Notes under the pieces: generated by a model
Told to the model about the DNA's origin: nothing
The model's database searches: none
The model's input: the letters and a program-made list of their open reading frames with translations, nothing else
Position numbers and translations under genes: made by a program
Source of the DNA: Dyella sp. C9
Lineage (GTDB): Bacteria; Pseudomonadota; Gammaproteobacteria; Xanthomonadales; Rhodanobacteraceae
Direction: 5' to 3'
DNA: 64,000 bases
Assembly (NCBI RefSeq): GCF_003332825.1
Contig: NZ_QIRF01000004.1
Span: forward strand, 193,241 to 257,240
Shown here: piece after piece, positions 9,375 through 19,400 of the stretch
Position numbering within the stretch: position 1 is the first letter of the stretch
Layout: every line of letters begins with the position of its first letter

Positions 9375-9401
9375 CTTGCTGCGCTAGGGGGTAACAGCAA
9401 G
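9375..9401 (-). promoter_or_regulatory. Hairpin in the leader of the TonB-receptor gene
   Basis: Inverted 7-bp arms (CTTGCTG at 9375-9381 and CAGCAAG at 9395-9401) enclose a C-rich 13-nt loop about 75-115 bases upstream of the receptor start, next to an AT-rich stretch (TCGTAATTTC on the minus strand). It may be an operator or a leader hairpin; I cannot tell which. The 9292-9520 interval holds nothing else I can name. Confidence 0.3.
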
Positions 9402-9520
9402 AAATTACGATTCGATCACACTAAGCTGGCGCGAGGCTGACGAAACAGCCCCGAATTCACACATAGGTAACAAGTCATGCGCGGCCCTCGCGCCAAGGCG
9501 CGGGGGCCGGCTGGCGGGCG

Positions 9521-11155
9521 TCAGCGCCCGGCGTTGATGGCGAGCGCGACCGCCTCGGCGACGCGGATGCCGTCGACGGCGGCGGAGAGGATGCCGCCGG
9601 CATAGCCGGCGCCTTCGCCGGCCGGGTAGAGGCCCTGCGTGTTGAGGCTCTGGTAGTCCTCGCCGCGACGGATGCGCACCGGCGAGGAGGTACGGGTTTC
9701 CACGCCGGTGAGCACGGCATCGCCCATGGCAAAGCCCTTGATCTGGCGATCGAACGCCGGCAATGCCTCGCGGATGGCCTCGATGGCGTATTCCGGCAAG
9801 GCCGGCGCCAGGTCGGTGAGGTGCACGCCGGGCTTGTATGAGGGCTGCACTTCGCCAAACGCGGTGGAGGGCTTGCCGTGCAGGAAGTCGCCCACCAGCT
9901 GGCCCGGCGCGCTGTAGTCGCGTCCGCCGAGTTCATAGGCGCGCGATTCCAGCGCGCGCTGCAGGGCGATGCCGGCGAGCGGGCTGCCGCTGTCGTCGAA
10001 GGCGGCGAAGTCCTTGGGATCGATGCCCACCACGATGGCCGCGTTGGCGTTGCGTTCGTTGCGCGAGTACTGGCTCATGCCGTTGGTGACCACGCGCTCG
10101 GGCTCGGAGGCCGCCGCCACCACGGTGCCGCCGGGGCACATGCAGAAGCTGTACACCGAGCGGCCGTTTTTGCAGTGGTGCACCAGCTTGTAGTCGGCGG
10201 CGCCAAGGATGGGGTGGCCGGCCTGCGAACCAAAGCGCGCCTTGTCGATGATCGACTGCGGGTGTTCCACGCGAAAGCCGATCGAGAACGGCTTGGCCTC
10301 CATGTAGACGCCGCGCTCGTGCAGCTTGAAGAAGGTGTCGCGGGCGCTGTGGCCGACCGCGAGTACCACGTGGTCGCTGAGCAGTTGTGCGCCGTCGGAC
10401 AGCACCACGCCGCGCAGCTGGCGCGAGCCGTCGTCGGCGGTGTCGACCAGGAAATCGTCCACGCGCTGGGTGAAGCGGATCTCGCCGCCGAGCGACTCGA
10501 TGGTCGCGCGCATGTTCTCCACCATGGTGACCAAGCGGAAGGTGCCGATATGCGGCTTGCTGACGTAGAGGATTTCTTCCGGCGCACCGGCCTGCACGAA
10601 CTCGGTGAGCACCTTGCGGCCGTGGTGGTGCGGATCGGAGATCTGGCTGTGCAGCTTGCCGTCGGAGAAGGTGCCGGCACCGCCCTCGCCGAACTGCACG
10701 TTGGATTCCGGCTCAAGTTGGCGCTTGCGCCACAGGCCCCAGGTATCCACGGTGCGTTCGCGCACGGCCTTGCCGCGCTCGAGGATGATCGGCCGGTACC
10801 CCATCTGCGCCAGCAGCAGGCCGGCGAACAGGCCGCAGGGCCCCATGCCGATCACGATGGGGCGCTGCCTGAGCTCGTCAGGGGCCTTCGCCACGAAGCG
10901 GTAGCTGGTGTCGGGTGTCGGCTGCACGTGCTTGTCAGCGGCATGGCGCTTGAGCACGCCGGCTTCGTCGGCCAGCTCGACGTCGAGCGTGTAGATCAGC
11001 TGGATGTTGCCGCGCTTGCGCGCGTCATAGCCGCGCCGGAACACGTGCACCGCGAGCAGGCCCTCCTTGCCCAGGCCCAGCTTCGCCCGCGCGGCGGCCT
11101 CGATGGCCCCTTCGGGGTGGTCGAGCGGGAGCTTGATGTCGGTCAGTCGGAGCAT
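9521..11155 (-). CDS. FAD-dependent oxidoreductase, COG2509 NAD(FAD)-utilising dehydrogenase family
   Basis: The 544-residue flavoprotein has an N-terminal domain of about 95 residues (RLTDIKLPLDHPEGA...) typical of this family, then the dinucleotide-binding motif IVIGMGPCGLFAGLLLAQMG near residue 103 and the long conserved GEGGAGTFSDGKL segment near 160. C-terminal motifs TGVETRTSSPVRI and GLYPAGEGAGYAGGI complete the FAD site. Members are soluble flavoenzymes of unknown physiological substrate. It stands alone; a GC-rich hairpin just downstream (9483-9508) has no T-tract and is a weak terminator candidate. Upstream, 11156-11322 contains no gene. Confidence 0.9.
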   Translation of the reverse strand: MLRLTDIKLPLDHPEGAIEAAARAKLGLGKEGLLAVHVFRRGYDARKRGNIQLIYTLDVELADEAGVLKRHAADKHVQPTPDTSYRFVAKAPDELRQRPIVIGMGPCGLFAGLLLAQMGYRPIILERGKAVRERTVDTWGLWRKRQLEPESNVQFGEGGAGTFSDGKLHSQISDPHHHGRKVLTEFVQAGAPEEILYVSKPHIGTFRLVTMVENMRATIESLGGEIRFTQRVDDFLVDTADDGSRQLRGVVLSDGAQLLSDHVVLAVGHSARDTFFKLHERGVYMEAKPFSIGFRVEHPQSIIDKARFGSQAGHPILGAADYKLVHHCKNGRSVYSFCMCPGGTVVAAASEPERVVTNGMSQYSRNERNANAAIVVGIDPKDFAAFDDSGSPLAGIALQRALESRAYELGGRDYSAPGQLVGDFLHGKPSTAFGEVQPSYKPGVHLTDLAPALPEYAIEAIREALPAFDRQIKGFAMGDAVLTGVETRTSSPVRIRRGEDYQSLNTQGLYPAGEGAGYAGGILSAAVDGIRVAEAVALAINAGR

Positions 11156-11322
11156 GCGGGCAGGGCTTCAGGCGTTGAAGCCGCGTATTTTCGCATGTAT
11201 GGCGATGGGGGATGGGTAGCGGGGGCGCCAAAGCCGGCCACCTGGGTCAGCCCGGTGCGGGGTGACGAAGCAGCCGGGCTATGGATCAGTCAGAGGCGCG
11301 GCTTTCGCGCCCCCACTATCCA

Positions 11323-11976
11323 TCACCCCTCGGCCGCGATCTTGCGCAGGGTCTGCTCGAACACTTCGGCCGGCTGGCCGCCCTGGATCAGGTAGCGGTC
11401 GTTGACGATCACCGACGGCACCGCCCGGATCCCCTGGGACTGGTAGAACTGTTCCTGGGCGCGCACGTCCTGGGCGTAGCGGTCCTCGTCCAGCACCTGG
11501 CGGGCGGTCGCCGGGTCCAGGCCGACCGAGGCGGCCACGTCCACCAGCACGTCACGCGAGCTCACGTCACGGCCATCGGTGAAGTAGGCGGCCAGCAGGC
11601 CCTGCTTCAGTTCGGCCTGGCTGCCTTCCAGCGCCGCCCAGTGCAGCAGGCGATGCGCATCGAAGGTGTTCACGATGCGGCTGCGCTTGTCCATGTTGAA
11701 GGTGAAACCCACATCGGCGCCGCGCTGGCGGATCGCCTCCTGGTTCTGCCGCATCTGCTCGGGCGTGCTGCCGTACTTGCGCGCCAGGTGCTCGCCGATG
11801 TCCTCGCCATCGGGCTCCATCTGCGGGTTCAGTTCGAACGGCTGGAAGTGCAGCTCCACCGCGACGTCGTCGCCGAGCTTGTGCAGGGCCTGTTCGAGCG
11901 ATTTGAGGCCGATGGCGCACCACGGGCACACCACGTCGGAGACGAAGTCGATCTTGATGGGCGTGGGCGCGGTCAT
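11323..11976 (-). CDS. DsbA family oxidoreductase, FrnE-like
   Basis: This 217-residue thioredoxin-fold protein carries the CPWC redox motif at residues 17-20 and the cis-proline loop RAVPSVIV near 183. It has no signal peptide, which fits the cytoplasmic FrnE/2-hydroxychromene-isomerase-like branch of the DsbA superfamily rather than periplasmic DsbA. Conserved blocks FQPFELNPQMEPDGED and the RQVLDEDRYAQDV region match FrnE, implicated in disulfide chemistry and oxidative-stress tolerance. The start MTAPTPIKID is preferred to one ten residues upstream because the first beta strand begins at IKIDFVSD. Confidence 0.9.
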   Translation of the reverse strand: MTAPTPIKIDFVSDVVCPWCAIGLKSLEQALHKLGDDVAVELHFQPFELNPQMEPDGEDIGEHLARKYGSTPEQMRQNQEAIRQRGADVGFTFNMDKRSRIVNTFDAHRLLHWAALEGSQAELKQGLLAAYFTDGRDVSSRDVLVDVAASVGLDPATARQVLDEDRYAQDVRAQEQFYQSQGIRAVPSVIVNDRYLIQGGQPAEVFEQTLRKIAAEG

Positions 11977-12120
11977 GGGGCGGTTCCGTGGATGGGCGAT
12001 TTCCACTTAGTGGTAGCCGCCGGCACCACTATCAAGTGGCCCGTGCCCATCATGGCGAGCTTGCGCCGCCGCCATTCCGGTGATGCCCGGAATGGCGGTA
12101 CAGCGCATCGCGCCAGCGGA

Positions 12121-12627
12121 TCAGGGCTTGCCGATGAAATCGGGCTTGCCCAGGTCGGCGCCCGCCTCGCGCAGGATGGCGTAGGCGGTGGTGCAGTGGA
12201 AGAACAGGTTCGGCAGCACGAAGTGCAGCAGGTAGCCCTGGCCCTCGAAATGCTGCTCGCCGGTGCGCATCTTCAGGGTGATCTCGCGCGTCTCGCTGCC
12301 GTCGATCTGGTCGGCCTTGAAGTTCTTGATGTACTCGATGGCGCGTTCGATGCGCGCATGCAGCTCGGTGAAGCTCGTCTCGTTGTCCTCGAACTTCAGC
12401 GGTTCCACGCCGGCCAGGCGCGCGCAGCCGTTCTTGGCCATGTCGGTGGCGATCTGCACCTGGCGCGTCAGCGGCAGCATGTCGGGGGTGAGGCGCGACT
12501 GCAGCAGCAGGGAGGGTTCGTACTTGCGGGCTTCCGCGTGCGCCTCGCCCTTGCGCAGCACATGCTGCAGGTTGTGCAGAGCGCGCAGGAACACGGGGAC
12601 GGAAGCCTGGTACATCGACAAGGTCAT
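12121..12627 (-). CDS. DUF1993 family protein
   Basis: This 168-residue soluble protein starts MTLSMYQASVPVFLRALHNL, and the M-Y-x-x-S-x-P-x-F-x-x-x-L-x-x-L pattern followed by RLTPDMLPLTRQVQIATDMAK is diagnostic for DUF1993. The fold resembles a DinB-like four-helix bundle; its function is unknown. The FFHCTTAYAILREAGADLGKPDF tail is also conserved in the family. Its ATG overlaps the stop codon of the upstream MFS transporter gene (ATGA), so the two are translationally coupled. Confidence 0.85.
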   Translation of the reverse strand: MTLSMYQASVPVFLRALHNLQHVLRKGEAHAEARKYEPSLLLQSRLTPDMLPLTRQVQIATDMAKNGCARLAGVEPLKFEDNETSFTELHARIERAIEYIKNFKADQIDGSETREITLKMRTGEQHFEGQGYLLHFVLPNLFFHCTTAYAILREAGADLGKPDFIGKP

Positions 12628-13964
12628 GGAGAATGCTCCGAGGGTTCGGTGGTGGAAACGGTGGGCGGGACCAGCGCCGCCGCGGCAAGCTCGGCATGGG
12701 TCGGTGCTGCGTCGGCCTTGGCCAGGTCCTGGGTATGGCGGGTGATGCGCGAGGCGATCAGCGCGCCCACGGCCAGCAGCACCGCCGCCAGCACGAAGGC
12801 CAGGCCGGGCAGGTGATAGGGCGAGGAGGGCGAAATCGACAGCGAGAACACCTGCGCGAACAGGAACGGGCCGAAGATGCCCGCAAAGCTCGCCAGGCTG
12901 CTGATCGCACCCTGCAGGCGCCCCTGTTCGGTGGGGTCCACCTCGTGCGTCATGATCGACTGGATCGGCGGCTGCGAGAGCCCCCACAGCGCCATCAACG
13001 GAATGCCCAGCAGGAATACCGCGCCGCTGTTGGACAGGCCCATCACCAGGAAGGCGCCCACGCCGCACAGCATGCCGCCCAGCATCAGGCGACGCTCCCC
13101 GAGCACCGGCGCCAGCCGGCGGGTGAGGAAGGCCTGGGCCAGGCCGTCACAGGCGCCCATGAGCATCAGCACGTAGCCGACGGCCTGGGTGCCCCAGCCA
13201 TAACGGTAATCCGCATACAGCACGAAGGTGGTCTGCAGCACGTAGTGCGCCAGATACACCAGGAACATCACCACGGCCAGGCCCAGCACCAGCGGATAGC
13301 GGCGCAACAGCGCCAGCGACCCGAGCGGATGCGCCGCATGCATCTCGAAGCGCGGCGTGCGGCGCTCCTTGGGCAGCGACTCGGGCAGCACAAACAGGCC
13401 ATACAGGAAATTGCACGCCGCCAGCGCCGCGGCGACCCAGAACGGCAGGCGCAGGTCGTAGTGGCCGAGGAAGCCGCCCACGCCGGGGCCGATGATGAAA
13501 CCAACACCAAACGCGCTGCCGAGGATGCCGTAGGCGGCGGCACGCTTCTCCTTGGGCGTGATGTCGGCAATATAGGCGTTGGCGGTGGTGAAGCTGGCCG
13601 CGGTCATGCCCAGCAGCACGCGCGCGATCAGCAGCAGCCACAGCGTGGGCGCCAGCGCGAGCAGCACGAAGTTGAGCGAAAGGCCCGCGTTGGACACCAG
13701 GATCACCGGGCGTCGCCCGAACCGATCGGACAGCGCACCCTGCACCGGCGAGAAGGCGAACTGCACGATCGCAAATACCGTGCCGAACACGCCCACCCAC
13801 CAGGCCGCGTTGGCGATGCCGCCGCCGGCGAGCTGTTCCACCAGATGGGGCAGCACCGGAATCACGATGCCGAAGCCCAGCATGTCCAGCACCACGGTGA
13901 TGTAGATCAGCGCCACCGCAGCGCGGCGGCGGGAATGAAGCTCGGTGGTGGCTGGCTGTTCCAT
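12624..13964 (-). CDS. MFS exporter, TetA-like (TCR/Tet family)
   Basis: This 446-residue protein has 12 predicted membrane segments. The DMLGFGIVIPVLPHL start of helix 1, the motif A loop GALSDRFGRRPVIL and the helix 4-5 region TTANAYIADITPKEKRA..GILGSAFGVGFIIGPGVGG are the classic signatures of the TetA family of proton-driven drug antiporters. The actual substrate cannot be inferred; no TetR regulator adjoins it. The start MEQPATTELHSRR was chosen since the helix begins soon after; the frame extends upstream without conserved features. It is coupled to the DUF1993 gene downstream. Confidence 0.88.
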   Translation of the reverse strand: MEQPATTELHSRRRAAVALIYITVVLDMLGFGIVIPVLPHLVEQLAGGGIANAAWWVGVFGTVFAIVQFAFSPVQGALSDRFGRRPVILVSNAGLSLNFVLLALAPTLWLLLIARVLLGMTAASFTTANAYIADITPKEKRAAAYGILGSAFGVGFIIGPGVGGFLGHYDLRLPFWVAAALAACNFLYGLFVLPESLPKERRTPRFEMHAAHPLGSLALLRRYPLVLGLAVVMFLVYLAHYVLQTTFVLYADYRYGWGTQAVGYVLMLMGACDGLAQAFLTRRLAPVLGERRLMLGGMLCGVGAFLVMGLSNSGAVFLLGIPLMALWGLSQPPIQSIMTHEVDPTEQGRLQGAISSLASFAGIFGPFLFAQVFSLSISPSSPYHLPGLAFVLAAVLLAVGALIASRITRHTQDLAKADAAPTHAELAAAALVPPTVSTTEPSEHSP

Positions 13965-14617
13965 GGACGTCGCAGGCAGTGAGGCGTGCACGATAGCCGA
14001 TTGCGTGTGACGGTGTGTGTGCGGTGCAGTATGGAAATCGGCCGGGTAGGGAGGCTTCCATACGCGTGATGCGGGGCAGACGAAATTCACCCCTCAAACG
14101 CTCATTGCAAGCCCAGATGACTGATTTTCCGAGCCATGGGCCGAGACGAAGCCGAGGTCGGCTCAAGCCGAAGCCCTTCCCCGGGACGGCATAAGTGCAA
14201 TGGCTTGGGGAGCCATGGACCGGAACGGGTCGACACGGGCTCTCATCATGAACGCGTGGATATTCCACCCCACGTGATGCTTTCGGACATCACTGTCACC
14301 GATCGGGTCCCCTGGCGGTGCCGATCGCTTTCGGCGACCGCCTCCGGCACCGCGGATGAGCCTTTCCTTTCGTGTCGAGGTGTTTCATGCGCAGTGATCG
14401 CATGGCATGGGCACGTGCTGGCGGCCGTCATCGCCCTGTCGTTCATGCCCTGCGACAAAATTCCCCCGCATTTCAGGATCTGTCTGATTCATGAAAGGCT
14501 GCGGACTCGCTAGCGTCCCCTGTTGGATTGTTGTGCTCGACGTCGCTTGAACCGCGACTACCTGAAGGTCGTGAGCGGTTCCGAGCTCGTCTTTCAACAC
14601 GGGGAGCCGGTAACGAC
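13965..14617. other. 653-bp intergenic region upstream of the two-partner secretion operon
   Basis: No convincing gene lies between the divergent MFS and tpsB genes. Small open frames here lack ribosome sites and family features. There are several GC-rich inverted repeats, for example GGTGCCG at about 14314 pairing with CGGCACC at about 14345, so the region probably contains the tpsBA promoter and a long structured leader. I do not recognise a riboswitch class. Confidence 0.4.
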
Positions 14618-16366
14618 ATGGATGTCGATGGGACGATGCATCATCGTGTGCCAGGGTGGAGGCACGCGCATACGCTGACGACCGGCGTGCTGCTTGCGCT
14701 GGCGACAGCTGGGTCGATCACGCCGTCCTTCGCGCAGGCGGTGGATCCGGCAGCACAGGAACTGCTGCGCCAACAGGAGCGTGAGCGCGCCCTCCGCGAG
14801 CAGCAGGAGGCTGCGCCCGACGTGCGCCTGCCGCGCCAAGGGCAAGTGGCCGTGGACCGCATCCCCACCCACGAAACCCCATGCTTTCCCATCCAGGCGA
14901 TTCGCATGGATGGCGATGACGCATCGAGCTTCCAGTGGGCGCTCAAGGCGGCGAGCCCGCATGGCGATCCCGCCACCGGTCGTTGCCTCGGCTCGGCCGG
15001 CATCAACGTGGTGATGAAGCGCATCCAGAACACCATCATCGCACGCGGTTACGTCACCACCCGTGTCCTGGCCAAGCCGCAGGACCTGCACACGGGCGTG
15101 CTCGCGCTCACCGTCGTTCCCGGTCGCATCCATGCCATTCGATTTGCGCCGGGTGTCGATGCTCGCGCCACCTCCTGGCGCGATGCCTTGCCCGCGCGCC
15201 CCGGCGATTTGCTCAATCTGCGTGACATCGAGCAGGCACTGGAAAACTTCAAGCGTGTGCCTACCGTCGAAGCGGACATCAAGATCGCCCCGGCCGAGGG
15301 AACTGATGCCCAACCAGGCGACAGCGATCTGCTCATCGTCTGGAAACAGTCCGCACCTGCACGTGTGGCCATCAGCGTGGACGACTCCGGCAGCCAGGCC
15401 ACCGGCAAACTCCAAGGCAGCGCCACGCTTTCCCTGGACAACCTGCTCACCTGGAACGACCTGTTCTACGCCAATCTTGGCCAGGACGTCTTCGATGGAA
15501 ACGACAAGGGCACCCGCAGCTATACGCTGCACTATGACGTGCCCTACGGGTATTGGCTGGTGGGCGCCACGGCGAGTGGCTACACCTATCGCCAAACGGT
15601 GGCGGGCTACGCCCAGAACTACGTCTACAGTGGCCAGAGCCACAACGCCGACCTGAAACTGAGCCGCCTGCTGTACCGCAATGCCTCCGTCAAGCTGGGC
15701 GGGTACCTCCGCGCCTGGGAGCGCAACTCCAACAACTACATCGACGACGCCGAGCTGCTGGTGCAGCGCCGTCGCCAGGGCGGTTGGGAAGCCGGGCTCA
15801 CCTACAAGCAGTTCATCGGTGCCGCCACGCTCGATGCCGATGCGGCCTATCGCCGTGGCACCGGTGCGTTCAATGCCCTTCATGCGCCCGAAGAAGCGTT
15901 CGATGAGGGCACGGCCCGTCCCCGCATCATCACTGCCGATGCCACGCTCACGTTGCCGTTCCAGTTCGGCGATCAGCACTTCCGCTACATCGTCAGCTGG
16001 CGTGCGCAATGGAACCAGGCAGCGCTGGTCCCCCAGGATCGTTTCGCCATCGGCGGGCGCTTTACGGTTCGCGGCTACGACGGTGAGCTTCAGCTCACCG
16101 GTGACCACGGTTGGCTGGTGCGCAACGACCTCGGCTGGGCCGTGTTCGGCAGCCAGGAACTTTATCTCGGACTCGACGTGGGCCATGTCGGCGGTCCGCC
16201 CATCCGGTGGGAGTTGGGGCAGACCTTGGCCGGCGGGGTGATCGGCTGGCGAGGAGCCTGGCGTGGCTTCGCGTGGGATGTGTTTGCAGCCGCGCCGATC
16301 AGCAAGCCGCAGGGCTTCGCTACTGATAACCCCACCGTTGGATTCAACCTTTCCTGGTCCTACTGA
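14618..16366 (+). CDS. TpsB outer membrane transporter (FhaC/ShlB/HecB family)
   Basis: The 582-residue protein has a signal peptide (TLTTGVLLALATAGSITPSFAQA), a Gln/Arg/Glu-rich helical linker (LLRQQERERALREQQEA), a ShlB-type POTRA region opening with PCFPIQAIRMDG, a second POTRA ending near VEADIKIAP, and a C-terminal 16-strand barrel. The FhaC secretion motif appears as FAIGGRFTVRGYDGE near residue 485. TpsB proteins export a partner TpsA exoprotein across the outer membrane without ATP. The start ATG follows GGGGAG; an upstream in-frame start lacks one. The tpsA gene follows after 75 bp, so the pair forms an operon. Confidence 0.93.
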   Translation: MDVDGTMHHRVPGWRHAHTLTTGVLLALATAGSITPSFAQAVDPAAQELLRQQERERALREQQEAAPDVRLPRQGQVAVDRIPTHETPCFPIQAIRMDGDDASSFQWALKAASPHGDPATGRCLGSAGINVVMKRIQNTIIARGYVTTRVLAKPQDLHTGVLALTVVPGRIHAIRFAPGVDARATSWRDALPARPGDLLNLRDIEQALENFKRVPTVEADIKIAPAEGTDAQPGDSDLLIVWKQSAPARVAISVDDSGSQATGKLQGSATLSLDNLLTWNDLFYANLGQDVFDGNDKGTRSYTLHYDVPYGYWLVGATASGYTYRQTVAGYAQNYVYSGQSHNADLKLSRLLYRNASVKLGGYLRAWERNSNNYIDDAELLVQRRRQGGWEAGLTYKQFIGAATLDADAAYRRGTGAFNALHAPEEAFDEGTARPRIITADATLTLPFQFGDQHFRYIVSWRAQWNQAALVPQDRFAIGGRFTVRGYDGELQLTGDHGWLVRNDLGWAVFGSQELYLGLDVGHVGGPPIRWELGQTLAGGVIGWRGAWRGFAWDVFAAAPISKPQGFATDNPTVGFNLSWSY

Positions 16367-16441
16367 CTCAAGCACGAGCGCACCGGAAGGCGCTGCGCGG
16401 GGTTGGCCCGCGATGCGTCCCCAAGAAGAAGGAAGCTTCGG

Positions 16442-19400
16442 ATGAACATGCAGTATCGGCTGGTGTGGAACAAAAGCCTTCGCATGGTGCAGGTTGCAAG
16501 CGAACTGGCGCATCGTCCCAAAGGAGGTAGCCCGAGCGCCTCCGGTGCATCTGCCACGCCAGCGCACTCGGCGCTCCCCCTCAAGGGGCTGAGCTTCGCC
16601 GCCTGGGTCGCGCTGGGCATGGTGAGCGTGATCGCGCCCGTCAACGCGGGCCAAGTCGCTGGGCTGATCACTGCCGACCCGAATGCTCCGGGCAATCAGC
16701 GTCCGACCGTCCTGGGCTCCCCGGGCAACGCCGCGCTCATCAACATCACCACGCCTACCAAGGCTGGCGTGTCGATCAACCAGTACAGCGCATTCCAGGT
16801 TGACTCGCATGGCGCCGTGCTGAACAACTCCCGCGACAACACGCAAACGACGTTGGCCGGCACCATCGGCGGCAATCCCTGGCTGGCAACCGGTTCGGCG
16901 CGCGTCATCGTCAACCAGGTCAATAGCAGCTCGCCGGCGGCGCTCGGCGGCTACATCGAAGTGGCGGGCGACAAAGCCCAGGTCGTCATCGCGTCCCCCG
17001 CCGGCATCGCCGTCGATGGTGGTGGCTTCCTCAACGCCTCCCGCGTGACGTTGACCACGGGGACGCCCCTCTTGAACGGCGGCGCGCTGGAGGGCTATCG
17101 CGTCAACAGCAGCGGCATCATTCAAGTCAGCGGCAACGGCCTCGATGCCTCGCGCGCCGATTACACGGACATCATCGCGCGGGCCGCTGTGCTGGATGGC
17201 GCCGTCTACGCCCAGCAACTACGGGCCACCTTCGGCGCCAATCAGGTCAATACCGATCAAAGTCAGGTCACCCCGATTCAGGGGGCCGGCACCAAGCCGG
17301 CCTTTGCGCTCGACACCAGCGCGCTGGGCGGTATGTACGCCAACAAGATCGTCCTGCTCGCCAACGAGCAGGGCGTGGGTGTGCGCAACGCTGGCACGAT
17401 CGCCGCATCGGCCGGCAATGTGGTGGTCACCGTTGACGGCCGTCTTGAAAATACCGGCTCGTTGCAATCGCTGTCCGATACGAACCTCAGCGCTTCCGGC
17501 GGCTTGAGTAACAACGGCACGATCTCCGCCACGAACACCCTCGCGATCACGACTCCGCTAGACGTAGACAACAGCCGGGGCACCTTGAACGCGGGTCGCA
17601 TCGCCCTGGATGCGGCCTCGCTCCGTAATCAGGCCGGTACCATCGCGCAAACCAGCGTACAGGGCATGTCGCTGCAAGCGGGTGCGCTCTCCAACAGCAA
17701 CGGGGGCAGCATCGGCATGCCCGTGGCTGACGCGGGCGACGATAGTAGTGCGTCATCGTCATCCGGTGGATCGACGACACCACCGGGCGGTGGCACTGGC
17801 GGTGATGGTGACGCCGCGGCGACAGGCAGCGGGTCAACGGGCACCACGCCGGTGGCGCCGCTCGCGGACGGCGCCCTGCATATTGCGGGGCTGCTGGACA
17901 ACGACGGCGGCCGCATCAGTGCCGCTGCAGGCTTCGATCTCACCACCGCCAACGGCCTGGCCAACGACGGCGGCCAGTTGGGTCTGCGCCAACTCACCAT
18001 GACGGGCGGCGACCTCAGCAATCAGGGTGGCACGCTGACCATCAACGGGGCGGCAAACATCCAGGGCGGCAACGTCATCAACGATGCGGGCCAGCTGAAC
18101 TTTGCCGACACCCTCATCCTCAACGTACAGAACCTGTCCAACCGAGGCGGCACGCTCACGCATGTCGGTACAGCAGCGACCACGTTGTCTGTCGCCGACG
18201 CCCTCGACAACACCGGTGGCACGCTGGCGAGCAACGCATCGTCGTTGGCGATCACGAGCGGAATGCTGGTCAACGAAGGCGGCCAGATCAGCCACACAGG
18301 GCTCGATCGCCTCACGGTCACGACGAACGCGCTGTACGGCGCAGGCGGCAAGATCGCCACGGCCGGTGCGGTGCAATTGACGGCAGGTGCCGTCGATCAC
18401 CAACAGGCCATCCTCGCAGCGACGCAGGTCACCGTGAACGCGGCCAGTTTCGACAACCGTGGCGGCGCCATCACGGCATCCGGCGACAACGCCAATACGC
18501 TGCAGGTTGCCGGCACGTTGGACAACAGCGACGGCGGCACGATTGCGAGCAATGCGGATCTGTCGCTGCAGGCCAGCATGCTGGGCAATGCCAGTGGCAC
18601 CATCCAGCACGCGGGTGCGGGCACCCTTCGCATCGACGCCACCACGCTCAACGGTGTCGGCGGCACTATCGGCAGCAACGGCCAGCTATATCTCACCGGA
18701 GTCACCACAGACCTCAGTGGGGGCAACACATCGGCCCAATCCTTAGCGATCTCCACCAGTGTCCTCAGCACGGCGCACGGCACGCTGATCGCTGCAGGCA
18801 GTGATCCTCTGCAAATGGCCGTCACCGGCGCCTATGACAACACCGGCGGTCAGGTCAGCACCGGTGGCGGGCTCCAGCTCAACGCGGCGTCGCTTACCAA
18901 TGTAGGTGGCTCAGTGGTGGCAGTGGGAACCGGTGCCACGAATCTCACCGTGACGAACCGCCTCGACAACACCGGCGGCACCCTCGCGGCGGCGGGCGCC
19001 ACCACGGTCCAGGCGCACGACCTGATCAACCAGGGCGGCACGCTGCAGGTGTCGGGGGCACCCCTGAGCGTGACGGCTAACGGCCTGCTCGACAACAGCC
19101 AGCACGGCGTGCTCGCCAGCGACGGCGACCTGACCCTCCAAACGGCCACTCTGGACAACACGGCTGGCACCATTCAGCACGCCGGCCAAGGCGCGGCCAC
19201 GATCACCGCCACCACGCTCAACGGCCAAGGCGGCGCGATCGCCAGCAACGGTGACCTCACCCTGCACGGCGGGGCCCTCAACCTGCGTGACAGCACCACG
19301 ACTGCGCAGAGTGTCACCGTCAACGCCGATGCACTCACCACGGCGGGCGGCACCCTGCAGGCCCTGGGCGGCAGCCCGCTCAACCTGACGGTGCGTGGCC

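Noticed and set aside
14393-14500. Small plus-strand ORF (36 codons) upstream of tpsB
   Set aside because: No ribosome-binding site, no family resemblance and an Arg/His-rich composition typical of chance frames in GC-rich DNA.
14594-17218. Open frame of 874 codons on the minus strand opposite tpsB and tpsA
   Set aside because: It is the antisense shadow of GC-rich genes with strong domain evidence on the plus strand; the translation has no recognisable motif or transmembrane or signal pattern.
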